Source: Sulfurimonas autotrophica DSM 16294
GTDB taxonomy: Bacteria; Campylobacterota; Campylobacteria; Campylobacterales; Sulfurimonadaceae
Assembly (NCBI RefSeq): GCF_000147355.1
Contig: NC_014506.1
Span: forward strand, 806,001 to 870,000
DNA length: 64,000 nt
Direction: 5' to 3'
The notes under the pieces are model-generated. The model worked only from the letters and a program-made list of their open reading frames with translations, did not search any database and was not told where the DNA came from. Both the position numbers and the translations under genes were made by a program. How positions within the stretch are numbered: position 1 is the first letter of the stretch; each line of letters starts with the position of its first letter. Positions 1 through 8,552 of this stretch are shown here, piece after piece.

Positions 1-255
1 GATTGTTCTTCTCATTTTATTTTCACATATGATAGTTTTGCCTTCATTGAAAATTTCTTTGACACCATTCATTCTTTTTGTTGTCACAAAGTAATGAATG
101 CCTATCATAATTGCAAATATGGCAAATATACCAGTCATACCTTTTTTGAAGGCACCTTTGGGCATAAAGTCTCTTGTGGTTACAAAAGCTGTAATAACGA
201 GAAAAAATATGCCTATTACAATATATGCTATTTCTAATTCAAAAAATCTTTCCAT
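1..255 (-). CDS. Small membrane protein, C-terminus cut by the window edge
   Basis: An open frame starts at an ATG (253-255) preceded on the minus strand by a strong AAAGGAG site with an 8-base spacer, and runs off the left edge after 85 residues. It begins MERFFELEIAYIV and shows two hydrophobic segments (about residues 8-25 and 39-56) with a charged, Lys/Arg-rich tail. It follows nirDLGH by 13 bases, so the two are probably co-transcribed. I do not recognise the family. A role near heme d1 or nitrite respiration is suggested only by position. Confidence 0.7.
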   Translation of the reverse strand, partial: MERFFELEIAYIVIGIFFLVITAFVTTRDFMPKGAFKKGMTGIFAIFAIMIGIHYFVTTKRMNGVKEIFNEGKTIICENKMRRTI

Positions 256-268
256 AATATATGCTCCT

Positions 269-1288
269 TTAAGCGACTGTTGTGTGTTTTTCTTCCCACT
301 CGGCAAAAGCTGGTGTGAAGTATTCTATACGTACTTTTTTAAACTCTTTTGATGAATACAGTGGCATGTGTGATTTTGACTGGATCTCTTGTGCCATCTC
401 TTCAATCATCGCATTTGTTTCCTCTGTTGTTTTTCCATGAACCATTGTAAAAAGATTATATGGCCAATTTTCATATTTTGGACGCAGGTAGCAGTGGCTT
501 ACAGCAGAAAAAGCCGCTGCTTTTGCTCCTATCTCTTCACCTATTTCTTCATCTACATCCCAAACAACCATGGCATTTGCATTAAAACCGGCTTTTCTGT
601 GATTTAAAATTGAGGCAAAACGTCTCATGACGCCAGCTTCTTGCAGTTCTTGTAGAATATTAAAGAATGTTTCATAATCTATATCAAGTTCATTGACAAT
701 GTTTGCAAATGGCTCACTGACAAAATCAATATCATACTGTGCTCTTTGAATGATTTCATGATGTAAAGGCGTGAGTTCTATATCGGTATGAACAACTTTT
801 TTTACCTCTTCTTTTTTCTCATCTTTTCCGGTTGTATTGAGTTTTACGTTGATTTTAAAGAGTTTCAATGTCGGAAGCACAATATAATCATCCGCATCCG
901 TAAGCTCTGCAAGTACTTCTATAGTCTTTTCCAGACCCAATGAAGAATCAGGGGCAACTGCCATAGTGAACCAGATGTTAAAATCATGATTTCTTTCATA
1001 GTTGTGAGAAACACCGGGATGTGAATTAATAATTTTTACGGCTGCGCTGATATTTTCCTCAGGAATTTTAAAAGCAACCAAAGAAGACTTATATCCCAAT
1101 CGTTTTGTGTCAAATATGGCAGAAGTCTGTCGTATAATATTTGCTTTTTTTTCTGCTTGAAGTATCTCTAACACTTCACCTTCACTCATGCCAAGTTCAT
1201 TTGCAATGACCTCAAAAGGCTTTTGCACCAATGGAAATTTCTTTTGTATTCTTGAGAGTATTTCTTGTTTCATCTTTGTAACTTTCAT
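269..1288 (-). CDS. nirDLGH: Fused siroheme decarboxylase NirDLGH (Lrp/AsnC-like, tandem)
   Basis: Heme d1 synthesis enzyme that decarboxylates the C12 and C18 acetate side chains of siroheme to give didecarboxysiroheme. The 339-residue protein is two tandem AsnC/Lrp-like units (about 1-150 and 172-335), each a winged-helix part followed by a RAM-like part. Family-typical stretches are RNHDFNIWFT in the first unit and YENWPYNLFTMVHG in the second. This is the size of a fusion of NirD/L with NirG/H (or AhbA with AhbB), not of a DNA-binding regulator. The other nir genes nearby support the enzymatic reading. The start may be 1288 or the second Met at 1273; neither has a clear ribosome site. It is divergent from the precorrin-2 dehydrogenase gene across an FNR-type box. 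Confidence 0.88.
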   Translation of the reverse strand: MKVTKMKQEILSRIQKKFPLVQKPFEVIANELGMSEGEVLEILQAEKKANIIRQTSAIFDTKRLGYKSSLVAFKIPEENISAAVKIINSHPGVSHNYERNHDFNIWFTMAVAPDSSLGLEKTIEVLAELTDADDYIVLPTLKLFKINVKLNTTGKDEKKEEVKKVVHTDIELTPLHHEIIQRAQYDIDFVSEPFANIVNELDIDYETFFNILQELQEAGVMRRFASILNHRKAGFNANAMVVWDVDEEIGEEIGAKAAAFSAVSHCYLRPKYENWPYNLFTMVHGKTTEETNAMIEEMAQEIQSKSHMPLYSSKEFKKVRIEYFTPAFAEWEEKHTTVA

Positions 1289-1307
1289 TTAATTTTTTAG
1301 CATAATG

Positions 1308-1376
1308 ATTGTATCTATCTTTATCTGAATTTAAATTGATATTTGTCAATAACTTTATGGTTCTATATGTTATGAT
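1308..1376. promoter_or_regulatory. Shared FNR/CRP-type box with divergent -10 elements
   Basis: The sequence TTGATATTTGTCAA lies at 1336-1349, one base off the perfect TTGAT-N4-ATCAA palindrome. A rightward -10-like TATGAT is at 1371-1376, its centre 31 bases from the box centre. A leftward -10-like TACAAT is at 1308-1313, its centre 32 bases away. Both distances fit a class II activator site (about -41.5). One box could therefore activate both the nirDLGH operon and the precorrin-2 dehydrogenase/cytochrome operon under oxygen limitation or nitrogen oxides. Which FNR/NNR/DNR-type protein binds is not shown. Confidence 0.6.
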
Positions 1377-1410
1377 TACATTACAAAAACTTAATTGAGG
1401 ATATTTGGAT

Positions 1411-1977
1411 ATGGCTTATTTCCCCGCATTTTTAAAACTTGACAATAAAAAAATTCTCATCGTAGGCGGAGGAAATATTGCATATGAAAAATTAGATCAT
1501 CTTTTAGACTTTACAAAAGATATACATGTAATAGCGCAGGAATATTCTGATGAAATGCTCCAACGCATAAAGAGTGAAAATCTTGAGTATGAAAAACGTG
1601 CATACAAAGAGGGTGATATAAAAGAATTTGCTGTTGTCATAGTAGCAGTAGACTCTATAGAACTCCAGGCAGAGATATTTCAAGAGTCAAAAAAATATAA
1701 CTGCTTGTGTAATGCTGTCGATTCGGTGGATTATTGTGATTTTATTTTTCCCTCATATATAAAAAAGGGTGACTTAACAATTGCAGTATCAACTTCAGGA
1801 GCATCTCCCGCTATGGCAAAACATTTGAGAAGATATTTGCAAAATATGATTCCAAACACAATATCTGAGTTTTTAAAAGAGATGAAGGCATTACGTAAAA
1901 GTTTGCCTAAAGGCAAAGAGAGAATGAAAATGCTTGATGAAAAAGCAAAAAACTATATAGAAAATTGGAGTAAGTAA
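1411..1977 (+). CDS. Precorrin-2 dehydrogenase / sirohydrochlorin ferrochelatase
   Basis: Oxidises precorrin-2 to sirohydrochlorin with NAD+ and may insert iron, supplying siroheme for NirDLGH. The product has the N-terminal Rossmann fold of CysG/Met8p/SirC with an early KKILIVGGGNIAYEK dinucleotide motif, followed by a conserved SPFIP-like region (FIFPSYIKKGDLTIAVSTSG) and helical C-terminal part. At about 189 residues it matches stand-alone proteins of this family. A TTG at 1405 is in frame, but GAGGA at 1397-1401 is correctly spaced only for the ATG at 1411. It is the first gene of an operon whose next start abuts its stop codon. The methyltransferase partner NirE/CobA is encoded at 7818-8552. 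Confidence 0.87.
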   Translation: MAYFPAFLKLDNKKILIVGGGNIAYEKLDHLLDFTKDIHVIAQEYSDEMLQRIKSENLEYEKRAYKEGDIKEFAVVIVAVDSIELQAEIFQESKKYNCLCNAVDSVDYCDFIFPSYIKKGDLTIAVSTSGASPAMAKHLRRYLQNMIPNTISEFLKEMKALRKSLPKGKERMKMLDEKAKNYIENWSK

Positions 1978-2355
1978 ATGAACGCTAAAAAAGGATTGTT
2001 TCTAGGACTGTTATTCGCATTTTTTGCAATAGGTTTTATAGCCATACAAAAGGCTACGCCGGATGCCAAACCACATAGAATTTATAAAGAAATTAAAGTG
2101 TACAGCCCATATAAGTTTGAAAAGACAATTGGCGGTTTAGCAATAATTGACAGTAGGACTGGAACAAAAGAAAAACCTGACGCTGCAGATTCACTCTACC
2201 GAATGGATGAACTTGACCAACAGTGGGGAAAAAATCATTTAAAAATTGTTGAAAATGATGTCGTTGTGCTAGGCGATAACAACCAAACTGTTAGCAAAAT
2301 ATTTATTCAAACACAAAAAGAAAGAGACTGGTTGAAGAAGTTTTTCGGAATTTAA
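1978..2355 (+). CDS. Periplasmic or membrane-anchored protein of unknown function
   Basis: The 125-residue product starts with Lys-flanked hydrophobic residues (about 6-24), a signal anchor or uncleaved signal, and the rest is soluble and charged. No cysteine and no recognised motif is present. The ATG begins immediately after the stop of the precorrin-2 dehydrogenase gene, so translation is probably coupled. The position between a tetrapyrrole enzyme and a heme peroxidase suggests a periplasmic accessory role in the nitrite/heme d1 system, but this is inference only. Confidence 0.75.
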   Translation: MNAKKGLFLGLLFAFFAIGFIAIQKATPDAKPHRIYKEIKVYSPYKFEKTIGGLAIIDSRTGTKEKPDAADSLYRMDELDQQWGKNHLKIVENDVVVLGDNNQTVSKIFIQTQKERDWLKKFFGI

Positions 2356-2379
2356 TTACATGTAAGAAGGGAGTTTAAT

Positions 2380-3582
2380 ATGTTGCGATTAAGTTTATTA
2401 GCAATAATTATTATTGTTGCCTGGATAGAAGTCCTTCCCTATTTAATACCGAAAAAACCAAAAAAGACTTATAGTGACGAACAGTTACGCGAAATTGCTC
2501 TGAGTAGGGGAATGCATCCTATTCCAAAAGAATATGATGCATTTTTAAAACTTCTTGATTCTAAAGAAAACCCTATTACAAAAGAAAAAGTTACACTTGG
2601 AAAAAAACTTTTTTTTGATACAATTCTTTCAAGTGATAAAACCATCAGTTGTGCATCCTGTCACCTTTTAGGTAAAAATCCTCATAATAAAAATCAGTTT
2701 TTAGATGATATCAGTCATCCTCAGAGTAAAACAGACTGTATGGTTTGTCATATAAAAGATGAAAGCGGTTCGGATAGACTCGCAACTGCTATAGGAGTGC
2801 AAGGCAGAACTGCCCCAAATCATTTAAATACACCTACAATTTTGAATTCTGCCCTGGCAAAGTACAGAATGTGGGACGGCTCAGCCAAAACTTCACTAGA
2901 TGCCGTTGCTCCTATGATACATGATAAATACAAAATGAATCTTACATCCGCAGAAGTAGTTAAAAGATTGAAAAACGATACTGCTTATAAACAAATATTT
3001 GCACAGGTTTTTACAAATGGTGTAACATTTGAAAATCTACAAAAGGCATTGGATGTTTATCAAAAGACACTGCTTATAAGAAGTGCCTATGACAGATTTT
3101 TAGAAGGAGACAATCAAGCACTGAGTGAAGAAGCAAAAAGAGGGTTTAGAAATTTTATACAACTTGGCTGCAAGGGTTGTCATACCGGTATAACAGTCGG
3201 TGGACAGACAATACAAAAGTTTCCTGTACGTAACTATAACCATATCATTGATGTTACGGGAATTTTCAGTACAGAGTATATAGGAAGAGATGTTGCTGCA
3301 TTTAACTTTAATTTTAAACAATATCACAGGTACCCTTTTGAAAATAAAGGTGAGTATTTAGGCAAAGACAATAATCAACTTTTTCGTGTGCCAATTTTAA
3401 GAAATGTTACGAAAACTTCTCCCTATTTTCATAATGGGGCTGTATTTGATATACGTGAGGCTGTACGTATAATGGGAAAATATCAACTCAGTATGGAACT
3501 GACAGAAGTACAGATAGATGAGCTTGTTGCCTTTTTAAAGTCACTTGAGGGTGATGTAGTAGAGTATAAGGAATTAAAATGA
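2380..3582 (+). CDS. Cytochrome c peroxidase family protein with three CXXCH motifs
   Basis: Member of the bacterial di-heme cytochrome c peroxidase/MauG family, anchored by an N-terminal membrane segment (about residues 3-20). Heme motifs are CASCH near residue 91, CMVCH near 120 and CKGCH near 264. The first and last have family-like separation once the insert is allowed for. The middle motif sits in an insert of about 30 residues and is additional to the usual two hemes. The C-terminal block with YFHNGAVFDIREAVRIMG and VAFLKSLEG is typical of the family. Its likely role is reduction of hydrogen peroxide or another periplasmic oxidant. The next gene overlaps it by four bases (ATGA) and may supply electrons from the membrane. 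Confidence 0.85.
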   Translation: MLRLSLLAIIIIVAWIEVLPYLIPKKPKKTYSDEQLREIALSRGMHPIPKEYDAFLKLLDSKENPITKEKVTLGKKLFFDTILSSDKTISCASCHLLGKNPHNKNQFLDDISHPQSKTDCMVCHIKDESGSDRLATAIGVQGRTAPNHLNTPTILNSALAKYRMWDGSAKTSLDAVAPMIHDKYKMNLTSAEVVKRLKNDTAYKQIFAQVFTNGVTFENLQKALDVYQKTLLIRSAYDRFLEGDNQALSEEAKRGFRNFIQLGCKGCHTGITVGGQTIQKFPVRNYNHIIDVTGIFSTEYIGRDVAAFNFNFKQYHRYPFENKGEYLGKDNNQLFRVPILRNVTKTSPYFHNGAVFDIREAVRIMGKYQLSMELTEVQIDELVAFLKSLEGDVVEYKELK

Positions 3583-5384
3583 AAATATTATTGATAAACC
3601 TTGATATGCTTTTTATGTTTCTAAGCGGTATTTTATTAATGGACTACTTTCATGTAATATGGTCCTATTTCAGAGTTATTGAGTTTCTACATGTATTTGG
3701 TTCTATCGCTGTGACTGTTTTGTTTGTATTACCTTTTTTATATAAACACATCAAAGAAAGCATGGTGCAGTTCAAGCATAAAAGTTTGAGTGGTGTTTTA
3801 TTCGGGCTGGTCTTTTTTATTATTATTGTAAGCGGAGTTTATCTCTTTTTAGTTGGAAACAGAGGAGGAGATGTTTTTGGTCTTCTCTCTTATTATATTC
3901 ATCTTTACGGCTCTTTTGTTCTTGTTTTATTGTTGATTGTGCATTTAAAGAAATATTTTCTCTTAAAATATGCTTCTGTTGTCGCATCTGTATTTATCCT
4001 GTTTCTGCCGAGTAACTCTTATGCAAAAGAGGAAAAGCTTACAAATATTGTTTATGCTGATGGTGTAAAAAGATACCATAATATAGACTGGACGAATTCC
4101 ACTACATGTAAAGAGTGTCATCCAAAGATTTTTCAACAATGGGCTGATTCAAATCATAGACATCTGGCAGATTCAAATCCATATTATATGGTGCTTGAAA
4201 ATTTGGCAGAAATGGATAGAGGCAAAGAGTTTAGAAAATGGTGTATGGGATGCCATAATCCGAGTGCTGTGAGTATGCATCAAGAAAGAACAACACACTT
4301 TATGAAAGATAATATTATGCCGGAGCCTCTTTTTGTCAGCGGGTCTCAAAATCTTATAAATGAATATAAAGTGCATCCAAACAGATTAGAGCAGGGTGTT
4401 TCGTGTATAGCCTGTCATAGAATAGTCGATGCAAAACCAAAAGGGAACAGCTCTTATGCACTCAGCCTCAGTAAAAGAAAGAAATACCTCTTTGAAGACT
4501 CTCATTCCGAGGCAGAAGTTTGGATAAGTCATAAGCTTATTAATGCCAAGCCGACAGTTCACAAAGAAGAATATATGAAGCCTTTGTATAAAAAAAGCCA
4601 ATACTGTGCATCTTGTCATAATGAGTTTTTACCGCATTCGCAAAAAAAAGTAGTCTCTACTTATGAGCAGTGGAAAGAGTCTTCATTTAACAAATCAAAA
4701 GACCCTAAAAAACATAAGGAATGCCTTGATTGTCATATGAGTTATATAAAAGATGGAGAGTTTATTGGGCAAAGCGGTACTTCTACAGTGGGCGGCAAGA
4801 AAAAAAAGGCAATAAAAACACACTATTTTACCGGAGCAAATCATTTTCTGGCAGGACTTAAGAGCAAGGAACATGAACAGCAGTCTATAGAACTTTTAAA
4901 AACATCAGCAGCTTTAGATGTCGCTTTAAAAAACAATCAGCTTTTTGTGGGTGTGAAAAATGTAGGAGCAGGGCATAAACTTCCAACAGGGGCAGCTGAC
5001 TTTAGAGAGTTATGGCTTGACATAACAGTAAAAGACAGCAATGGCAAAACTGTATTCAGCAGTGGAAAACTTGATAAAAAGGGCGATATAGAAAAAAATT
5101 CTATCATTTATAACAAGATTTTTGGCGATAAAAACGGGAAACCGGTAGGGTTGTTTTTTTGGCGGTATGAAAAATTATTAAAAGATACAAGAATACCGGC
5201 AGGCAAAAGAGTTGTAGAAAGATTTACACTTCCTAAAAATATCCAGTATCCATTGAGTGTAGAGATAAAACTCAACTTTAGAATTTATCCGCAATGGGTA
5301 ACAAATATAGTCAAGGCGGCATATCCCCAGTTGACTGATCCTCCCATTATTACAATCAAAGAAGTAGAGAAGCAGTTTGATTAA
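3579..5384 (+). CDS. Membrane-anchored pentaheme cytochrome c (c554-like) with b-type-like membrane domain
   Basis: The first 150 or so residues form four or five membrane helices with histidines in helices (LHVFGS, IHLYGS, IVHLKK), as in di-heme b quinol-oxidising domains. A large periplasmic part follows with five CXXCH motifs near residues 177, 222, 276, 343 and 382, in an arrangement like cytochrome c554/multiheme nitrite and hydroxylamine proteins. The C-terminal 170 residues are heme-free and contain AGHKLPTGAADFRELW, a block seen in c554-like proteins. Coupled start with the peroxidase gene. Inference: it passes quinol electrons to the peroxidase. A direct reductase role is also possible. 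Confidence 0.8.
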   Translation: MKILLINLDMLFMFLSGILLMDYFHVIWSYFRVIEFLHVFGSIAVTVLFVLPFLYKHIKESMVQFKHKSLSGVLFGLVFFIIIVSGVYLFLVGNRGGDVFGLLSYYIHLYGSFVLVLLLIVHLKKYFLLKYASVVASVFILFLPSNSYAKEEKLTNIVYADGVKRYHNIDWTNSTTCKECHPKIFQQWADSNHRHLADSNPYYMVLENLAEMDRGKEFRKWCMGCHNPSAVSMHQERTTHFMKDNIMPEPLFVSGSQNLINEYKVHPNRLEQGVSCIACHRIVDAKPKGNSSYALSLSKRKKYLFEDSHSEAEVWISHKLINAKPTVHKEEYMKPLYKKSQYCASCHNEFLPHSQKKVVSTYEQWKESSFNKSKDPKKHKECLDCHMSYIKDGEFIGQSGTSTVGGKKKKAIKTHYFTGANHFLAGLKSKEHEQQSIELLKTSAALDVALKNNQLFVGVKNVGAGHKLPTGAADFRELWLDITVKDSNGKTVFSSGKLDKKGDIEKNSIIYNKIFGDKNGKPVGLFFWRYEKLLKDTRIPAGKRVVERFTLPKNIQYPLSVEIKLNFRIYPQWVTNIVKAAYPQLTDPPIITIKEVEKQFD

Positions 5385-5775
5385 AAGTATAGTTATTATT
5401 ACTCTTTTGACTTTCTATGCTAATGCTTTTATGGTGGAGAGTTCTTATGAAAAAGCACATGCAAAGGCTCTAAAAGCAGGAAAATCTTTGGTCGTTTTTT
5501 TGACGAAAAAGAATTGTCCGCAGTGCAATGTAGAACTTGCAAAAATTATTCATAATAAAGCAATATCCTTGGCTATTAACAAGTATGCTGTTTTTGTTAT
5601 AATAAAAGAAGGGCAAAAAGAGAGTTATCCTATAGAAATGCTTTATACAACACAATATCCTGCACTCTTTATCCTTGATAATAATGAATTGCCTCAATGC
5701 AGTGCATCAATTGCGAAGTTTGACATTCAACATATTATTCAATGTTTTTCTTTTAACGGAGATTGGTATAACTAA
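5377..5775 (+). CDS. Periplasmic thioredoxin-like protein with CPQC motif
   Basis: A 132-residue product with a signal peptide (about residues 1-17) and a thioredoxin-fold sequence carrying a CPQC redox motif near residue 46 and a cis-proline-like TQYPALFIL segment. It resembles DUF255/thioredoxin_7 type proteins used in cytochrome c maturation or periplasmic disulfide reduction. The start is a TTG that overlaps the end of the multiheme cytochrome gene by eight bases. Its stop overlaps the convergent gene by four bases. Being the last gene of a c-type cytochrome operon suggests it keeps heme-binding cysteines reduced. Confidence 0.78.
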   Translation: MIKSIVIITLLTFYANAFMVESSYEKAHAKALKAGKSLVVFLTKKNCPQCNVELAKIIHNKAISLAINKYAVFVIIKEGQKESYPIEMLYTTQYPALFILDNNELPQCSASIAKFDIQHIIQCFSFNGDWYN

Positions 5776-6665
5776 TTTAAAGCCTCAAAAGCTTCCTCAA
5801 TACTATCATATTTCTGTGCTATAAAAAGATATACGGCAGCATTTAACTGTGCTAGTTTCAAATATTCGTCAGAAGGATTGTTTAGCTGATTTAGTGAGTC
5901 TTGAAGTGTTATTTTATCCCATGATTTTTGATAGTGAATGCCGTAATATTTTGGGTCTATTATTATTTCCTCTACATCATCTCCCTTTGCAATCCATAAA
6001 CGGCCTTTACTGAAGAGTTCCGGTGTTCCTTCGTTCCCTTGAATAAGTGCAAATCTTTCATATTTATCTGAGAAAATTTCAACATATTTCTTGACATAAG
6101 GTTTATGAAATACCCCTGTAATGGCATAACTGCTGTTGGCAACTTTTGGTAGTTTTTCTATAGTGTTAAAACCGCTTCTAAGTCCTAATTTATTTCTTGT
6201 ATTGGTAAGATTATGAAGTTTGTTAAGGTAGTTTTTTCTGTCAAAATATTTGATGTTTTTATGTAAAGATATATTTTCACATATGTTTTTAATGGTAATA
6301 CCGTCTTTTGCCGGTTGCTTCTCATCACCCATTATGACCAAATTGAGGTCTGTTTTTTCAAGCATTCTTGCAACAAGCGGAAAAATATATGGATTTTTTG
6401 CTTTGCCGTCAAACGGGTAGCCGAGTTCTATAGAATTTGGTACGTTTTCTTTTTGTGTCTGTTCATCACATGCAGCCAGTGCTCCGCGAAACTCTTCTGT
6501 TGTCTCCGGCTTCAGCCTCCAGCCAAGTAAAAATGCAGCAATCTGCTCACTCGGCACGCTTTGGTCTAAAACCTGCTGCATCATGTCTTTGCTTTCTTCA
6601 AAACTTAAGTCTCTGTTCCCTTTGGGACCGGTGCCGACTGCATGTATATACTTAAAAAAATCCAT
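5772..6665 (-). CDS. Glycosyltransferase family 3 protein, TrpD2/YbiB-like
   Basis: The 297-residue product has the helical N-terminal domain of the anthranilate/pyrimidine phosphoribosyltransferase fold (about residues 1-75) and a larger alpha/beta domain. It is shorter than TrpD and lacks the phosphoribosyl-diphosphate glycine loop in canonical form, as in TrpD2/YbiB proteins, which are nucleic-acid-binding rather than tryptophan enzymes. No trp genes are near. It is convergent with the thioredoxin-like gene and transcribed alone. The exact function is unknown; the annotation is by overall family resemblance. Confidence 0.65.
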   Translation of the reverse strand: MDFFKYIHAVGTGPKGNRDLSFEESKDMMQQVLDQSVPSEQIAAFLLGWRLKPETTEEFRGALAACDEQTQKENVPNSIELGYPFDGKAKNPYIFPLVARMLEKTDLNLVIMGDEKQPAKDGITIKNICENISLHKNIKYFDRKNYLNKLHNLTNTRNKLGLRSGFNTIEKLPKVANSSYAITGVFHKPYVKKYVEIFSDKYERFALIQGNEGTPELFSKGRLWIAKGDDVEEIIIDPKYYGIHYQKSWDKITLQDSLNQLNNPSDEYLKLAQLNAAVYLFIAQKYDSIEEAFEALN

Positions 6666-6718
6666 TTTATACCTTTATAAATTATCTTATAAAGTGTATC
6701 AAAATTAGAGAAATATAA

Positions 6719-7057
6719 CTAGTTATTTAGCTCTTTTTCTATTGCTTCGTGTAAATCACTGTCTTTTGGTGAAATACCAAAATAATGTTGGGTAAAAGTA
6801 ATAGTTACTGCTTTCATACTGCCATTTTCTTCTTTTTCAGCAATAAGCTCATTTTCTTTAAATTCAGTCATTCTCCAGCCATTTTCTTCACCTGCTTTTA
6901 AAATCAGTTTATGAACCTTTCCTAATGGCATCTCATGTTCTAAATGTGTAAATGAAGCAGTTTTTGTATCTTCTGCATTCATAGATGTTGTTGAACAGGC
7001 ATTAAAAATAACACCGCTTAAAACTATTGAAATGGTTGAAATTATAATTTTTTTCAT
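6719..7057 (-). CDS. Small putative lipoprotein
   Basis: A 112-residue product with an N-terminal signal and a lipobox-like FNAC sequence at about residues 17-20, followed by a short charged domain. The start at 7055-7057 is chosen because AAGGGG lies just upstream and the signal peptide begins there. A longer in-frame extension to 7228 would cover the neighbouring divergent promoter and gene and is rejected. The family is not recognised. It is probably attached to the outer membrane or the periplasmic face. Confidence 0.72.
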   Translation of the reverse strand: MKKIIISTISIVLSGVIFNACSTTSMNAEDTKTASFTHLEHEMPLGKVHKLILKAGEENGWRMTEFKENELIAEKEENGSMKAVTITFTQHYFGISPKDSDLHEAIEKELNN

Positions 7058-7123
7058 AGCTAACCCCTTTGTTATATGATATAATAATAATTCTAAAGAA
7101 AAATTTAATTTAGAGGAATTTGA

Positions 7124-7318
7124 ATGACAGCGCACGATATTATGATTATTTTGGTGATGACTTTTCCAATGTTCATTTTTACAATCTATCCGGGCATTTG
7201 GCTGAGTGATTATTTGGAACAGCATCATAATATAAAAGAATCACAAAAACGTACTGTTATGATTGTTATAACATTTTTGGGTGCATTGTTACTCTCTTCA
7301 TTATTGTATTATGTATAA
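7124..7318 (+). CDS. Small two-helix membrane protein
   Basis: A 64-residue product with two hydrophobic helices (about residues 6-27 and 44-63) joined by a charged loop. AGAGGA precedes the ATG by about seven bases, and a TATAAT at 7080-7085 is a plausible -10. It is read divergently from the lipoprotein gene and 13 bases upstream of the Sel1 gene, so it probably shares that transcript. No known family is recognised. Confidence 0.65.
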   Translation: MTAHDIMIILVMTFPMFIFTIYPGIWLSDYLEQHHNIKESQKRTVMIVITFLGALLLSSLLYYV

Positions 7319-7331
7319 AACAGGAATTAGC

Positions 7332-7817
7332 ATGAAAAAATTAATGACTATACTTCTATTATTGACATCTATCCTGTATGCATCCTCTGATGCTGCGATG
7401 GATGCAATTAATGCAGGAAATTATAAAAAAGCTTTCAGTATATTGGATACAAAAGCCAAGCATGGAAACATAAATGCAACCTATAATTTATCACTGATGT
7501 ATTATAACGGTTACGGAGTAGATCAAAATATTTCAAAGGCAGCCCAGCTTTTGGAAGTTGCTGCCAAAGCAGGACACAAAAAAGCTGTGCAAAATGTGGG
7601 GCGTATTTACATGCAGGCAATGGATTTTGATAAAGCTGCTTTATGGCTTGAACAAAATGCAAAAGAGGGTGATATAGGCGCATATTATCTACTGAGTGAA
7701 ATTTATGTAGAGCAAGAAAAATTCAAAAAAGCGAAGCAGTGGGCAAAAAAAGCGATTGAAGCCGGAAGCCAAGAGGCTTCTATATTGTGGAAAGAGTATA
7801 ATTTACAAAATTATTAA
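7332..7817 (+). CDS. Secreted Sel1-repeat (TPR-like) protein
   Basis: A 161-residue product with a signal peptide (about residues 1-18, ending ILYAS). Several Sel1/TPR-type helical repeats follow, for example ATYNLSLMYYNGYGVDQNIS and KAAQLLEVAAKAGHKKA. Such solenoids bind proteins in the periplasm. The ATG at 7332 is supported by AGGA at 7322-7325; an upstream in-frame start at 7281 would remove the signal peptide from the N-terminus. It is convergent with nirE/cobA, and the coding regions meet without a gap. Confidence 0.8.
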   Translation: MKKLMTILLLLTSILYASSDAAMDAINAGNYKKAFSILDTKAKHGNINATYNLSLMYYNGYGVDQNISKAAQLLEVAAKAGHKKAVQNVGRIYMQAMDFDKAALWLEQNAKEGDIGAYYLLSEIYVEQEKFKKAKQWAKKAIEAGSQEASILWKEYNLQNY

Positions 7818-8552
7818 CTATGTATTAAACCAATCAAGTTGCTCTCTAAGTTGAACAACTTTTCCAACTATAATTAGTGCCGGAGTAGGTACTCCTTTGG
7901 CTTTTTGCACAATATCTTCTAATGTGCCGACAACAACACTTTGATCTTTTGTCGTACCTCGTGAAATTACAGCACATGGATACTCTTTAGGTTTTCCTAT
8001 TTCTCTTAATTTTGAAGATATTTTTTTGAGATTGTGCAGTCCCATAAGAAAGACAATCGTGTCATCTGTTTTAAAATTTTCCCATGGAATTTGTGATGTT
8101 TCTTTATTTGGTGATTCATGCCCGGTTACAACTCTAAAACTGACGGCAACTCCTCTATGTGTAACAGGGATACCTGCATATGCAGGTACACTTACAGCAG
8201 ATGTGATTCCCGGAATTATTTCAAATTTGATACCTCTTTCTTGAAGATAGGCACCTTCTTCACCGCCGCGTCCAAATACAAAAGGGTCTCCACCCTTTAA
8301 ACGTACGACAACATTATGTTTAAGCGCGTTTTGATATATAACCTCATTTATTTCATCTTGAGGAAGAGTGTGTCTGCCATCCTCTTTGCCGACATATACA
8401 AATTCACATCCGTCTTTTGCCATTTCGAGTAATTGCGGATTTGCCAGACGGTCATAAATTATAACATCAGCCTCTGTAATAACTCTGTGTGCTTTCATAG
8501 TTAAAAGTTCTATATCCCCAGGTCCAGCTCCGGTTAAGTATACTCTACTCAT
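7818..8552 (-). CDS. nirE: Uroporphyrinogen-III C-methyltransferase (SUMT)
   Basis: Methylates uroporphyrinogen III at C2 and C7 with S-adenosylmethionine to give precorrin-2, the entry to siroheme and heme d1. The 244-residue product is a stand-alone SUMT with the N-terminal VYLTGAGPGDIELLT motif, the conserved YVGKEDGRHTLPQDEIN stretch, LKGGDPFVFGRGGEE, and GIPVTHRG. Its start overlaps the nirF stop (TAATG), making it the last gene of nirC-nirJ-nirF-nirE. The position in a nir operon justifies nirE; cobA or cysG would be the neutral name. Confidence 0.93.
   Translation of the reverse strand: MSRVYLTGAGPGDIELLTMKAHRVITEADVIIYDRLANPQLLEMAKDGCEFVYVGKEDGRHTLPQDEINEVIYQNALKHNVVVRLKGGDPFVFGRGGEEGAYLQERGIKFEIIPGITSAVSVPAYAGIPVTHRGVAVSFRVVTGHESPNKETSQIPWENFKTDDTIVFLMGLHNLKKISSKLREIGKPKEYPCAVISRGTTKDQSVVVGTLEDIVQKAKGVPTPALIIVGKVVQLREQLDWFNT

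Noticed and set aside
98-352. 84-codon plus-strand frame at the left edge
   Set aside because: It lies antisense to the small membrane protein gene and the end of nirDLGH, and has no ribosome site.
6719-7228. Long form of the lipoprotein gene starting at 7228
   Set aside because: The extension runs through the divergent promoter and the small membrane gene and would bury the signal peptide.
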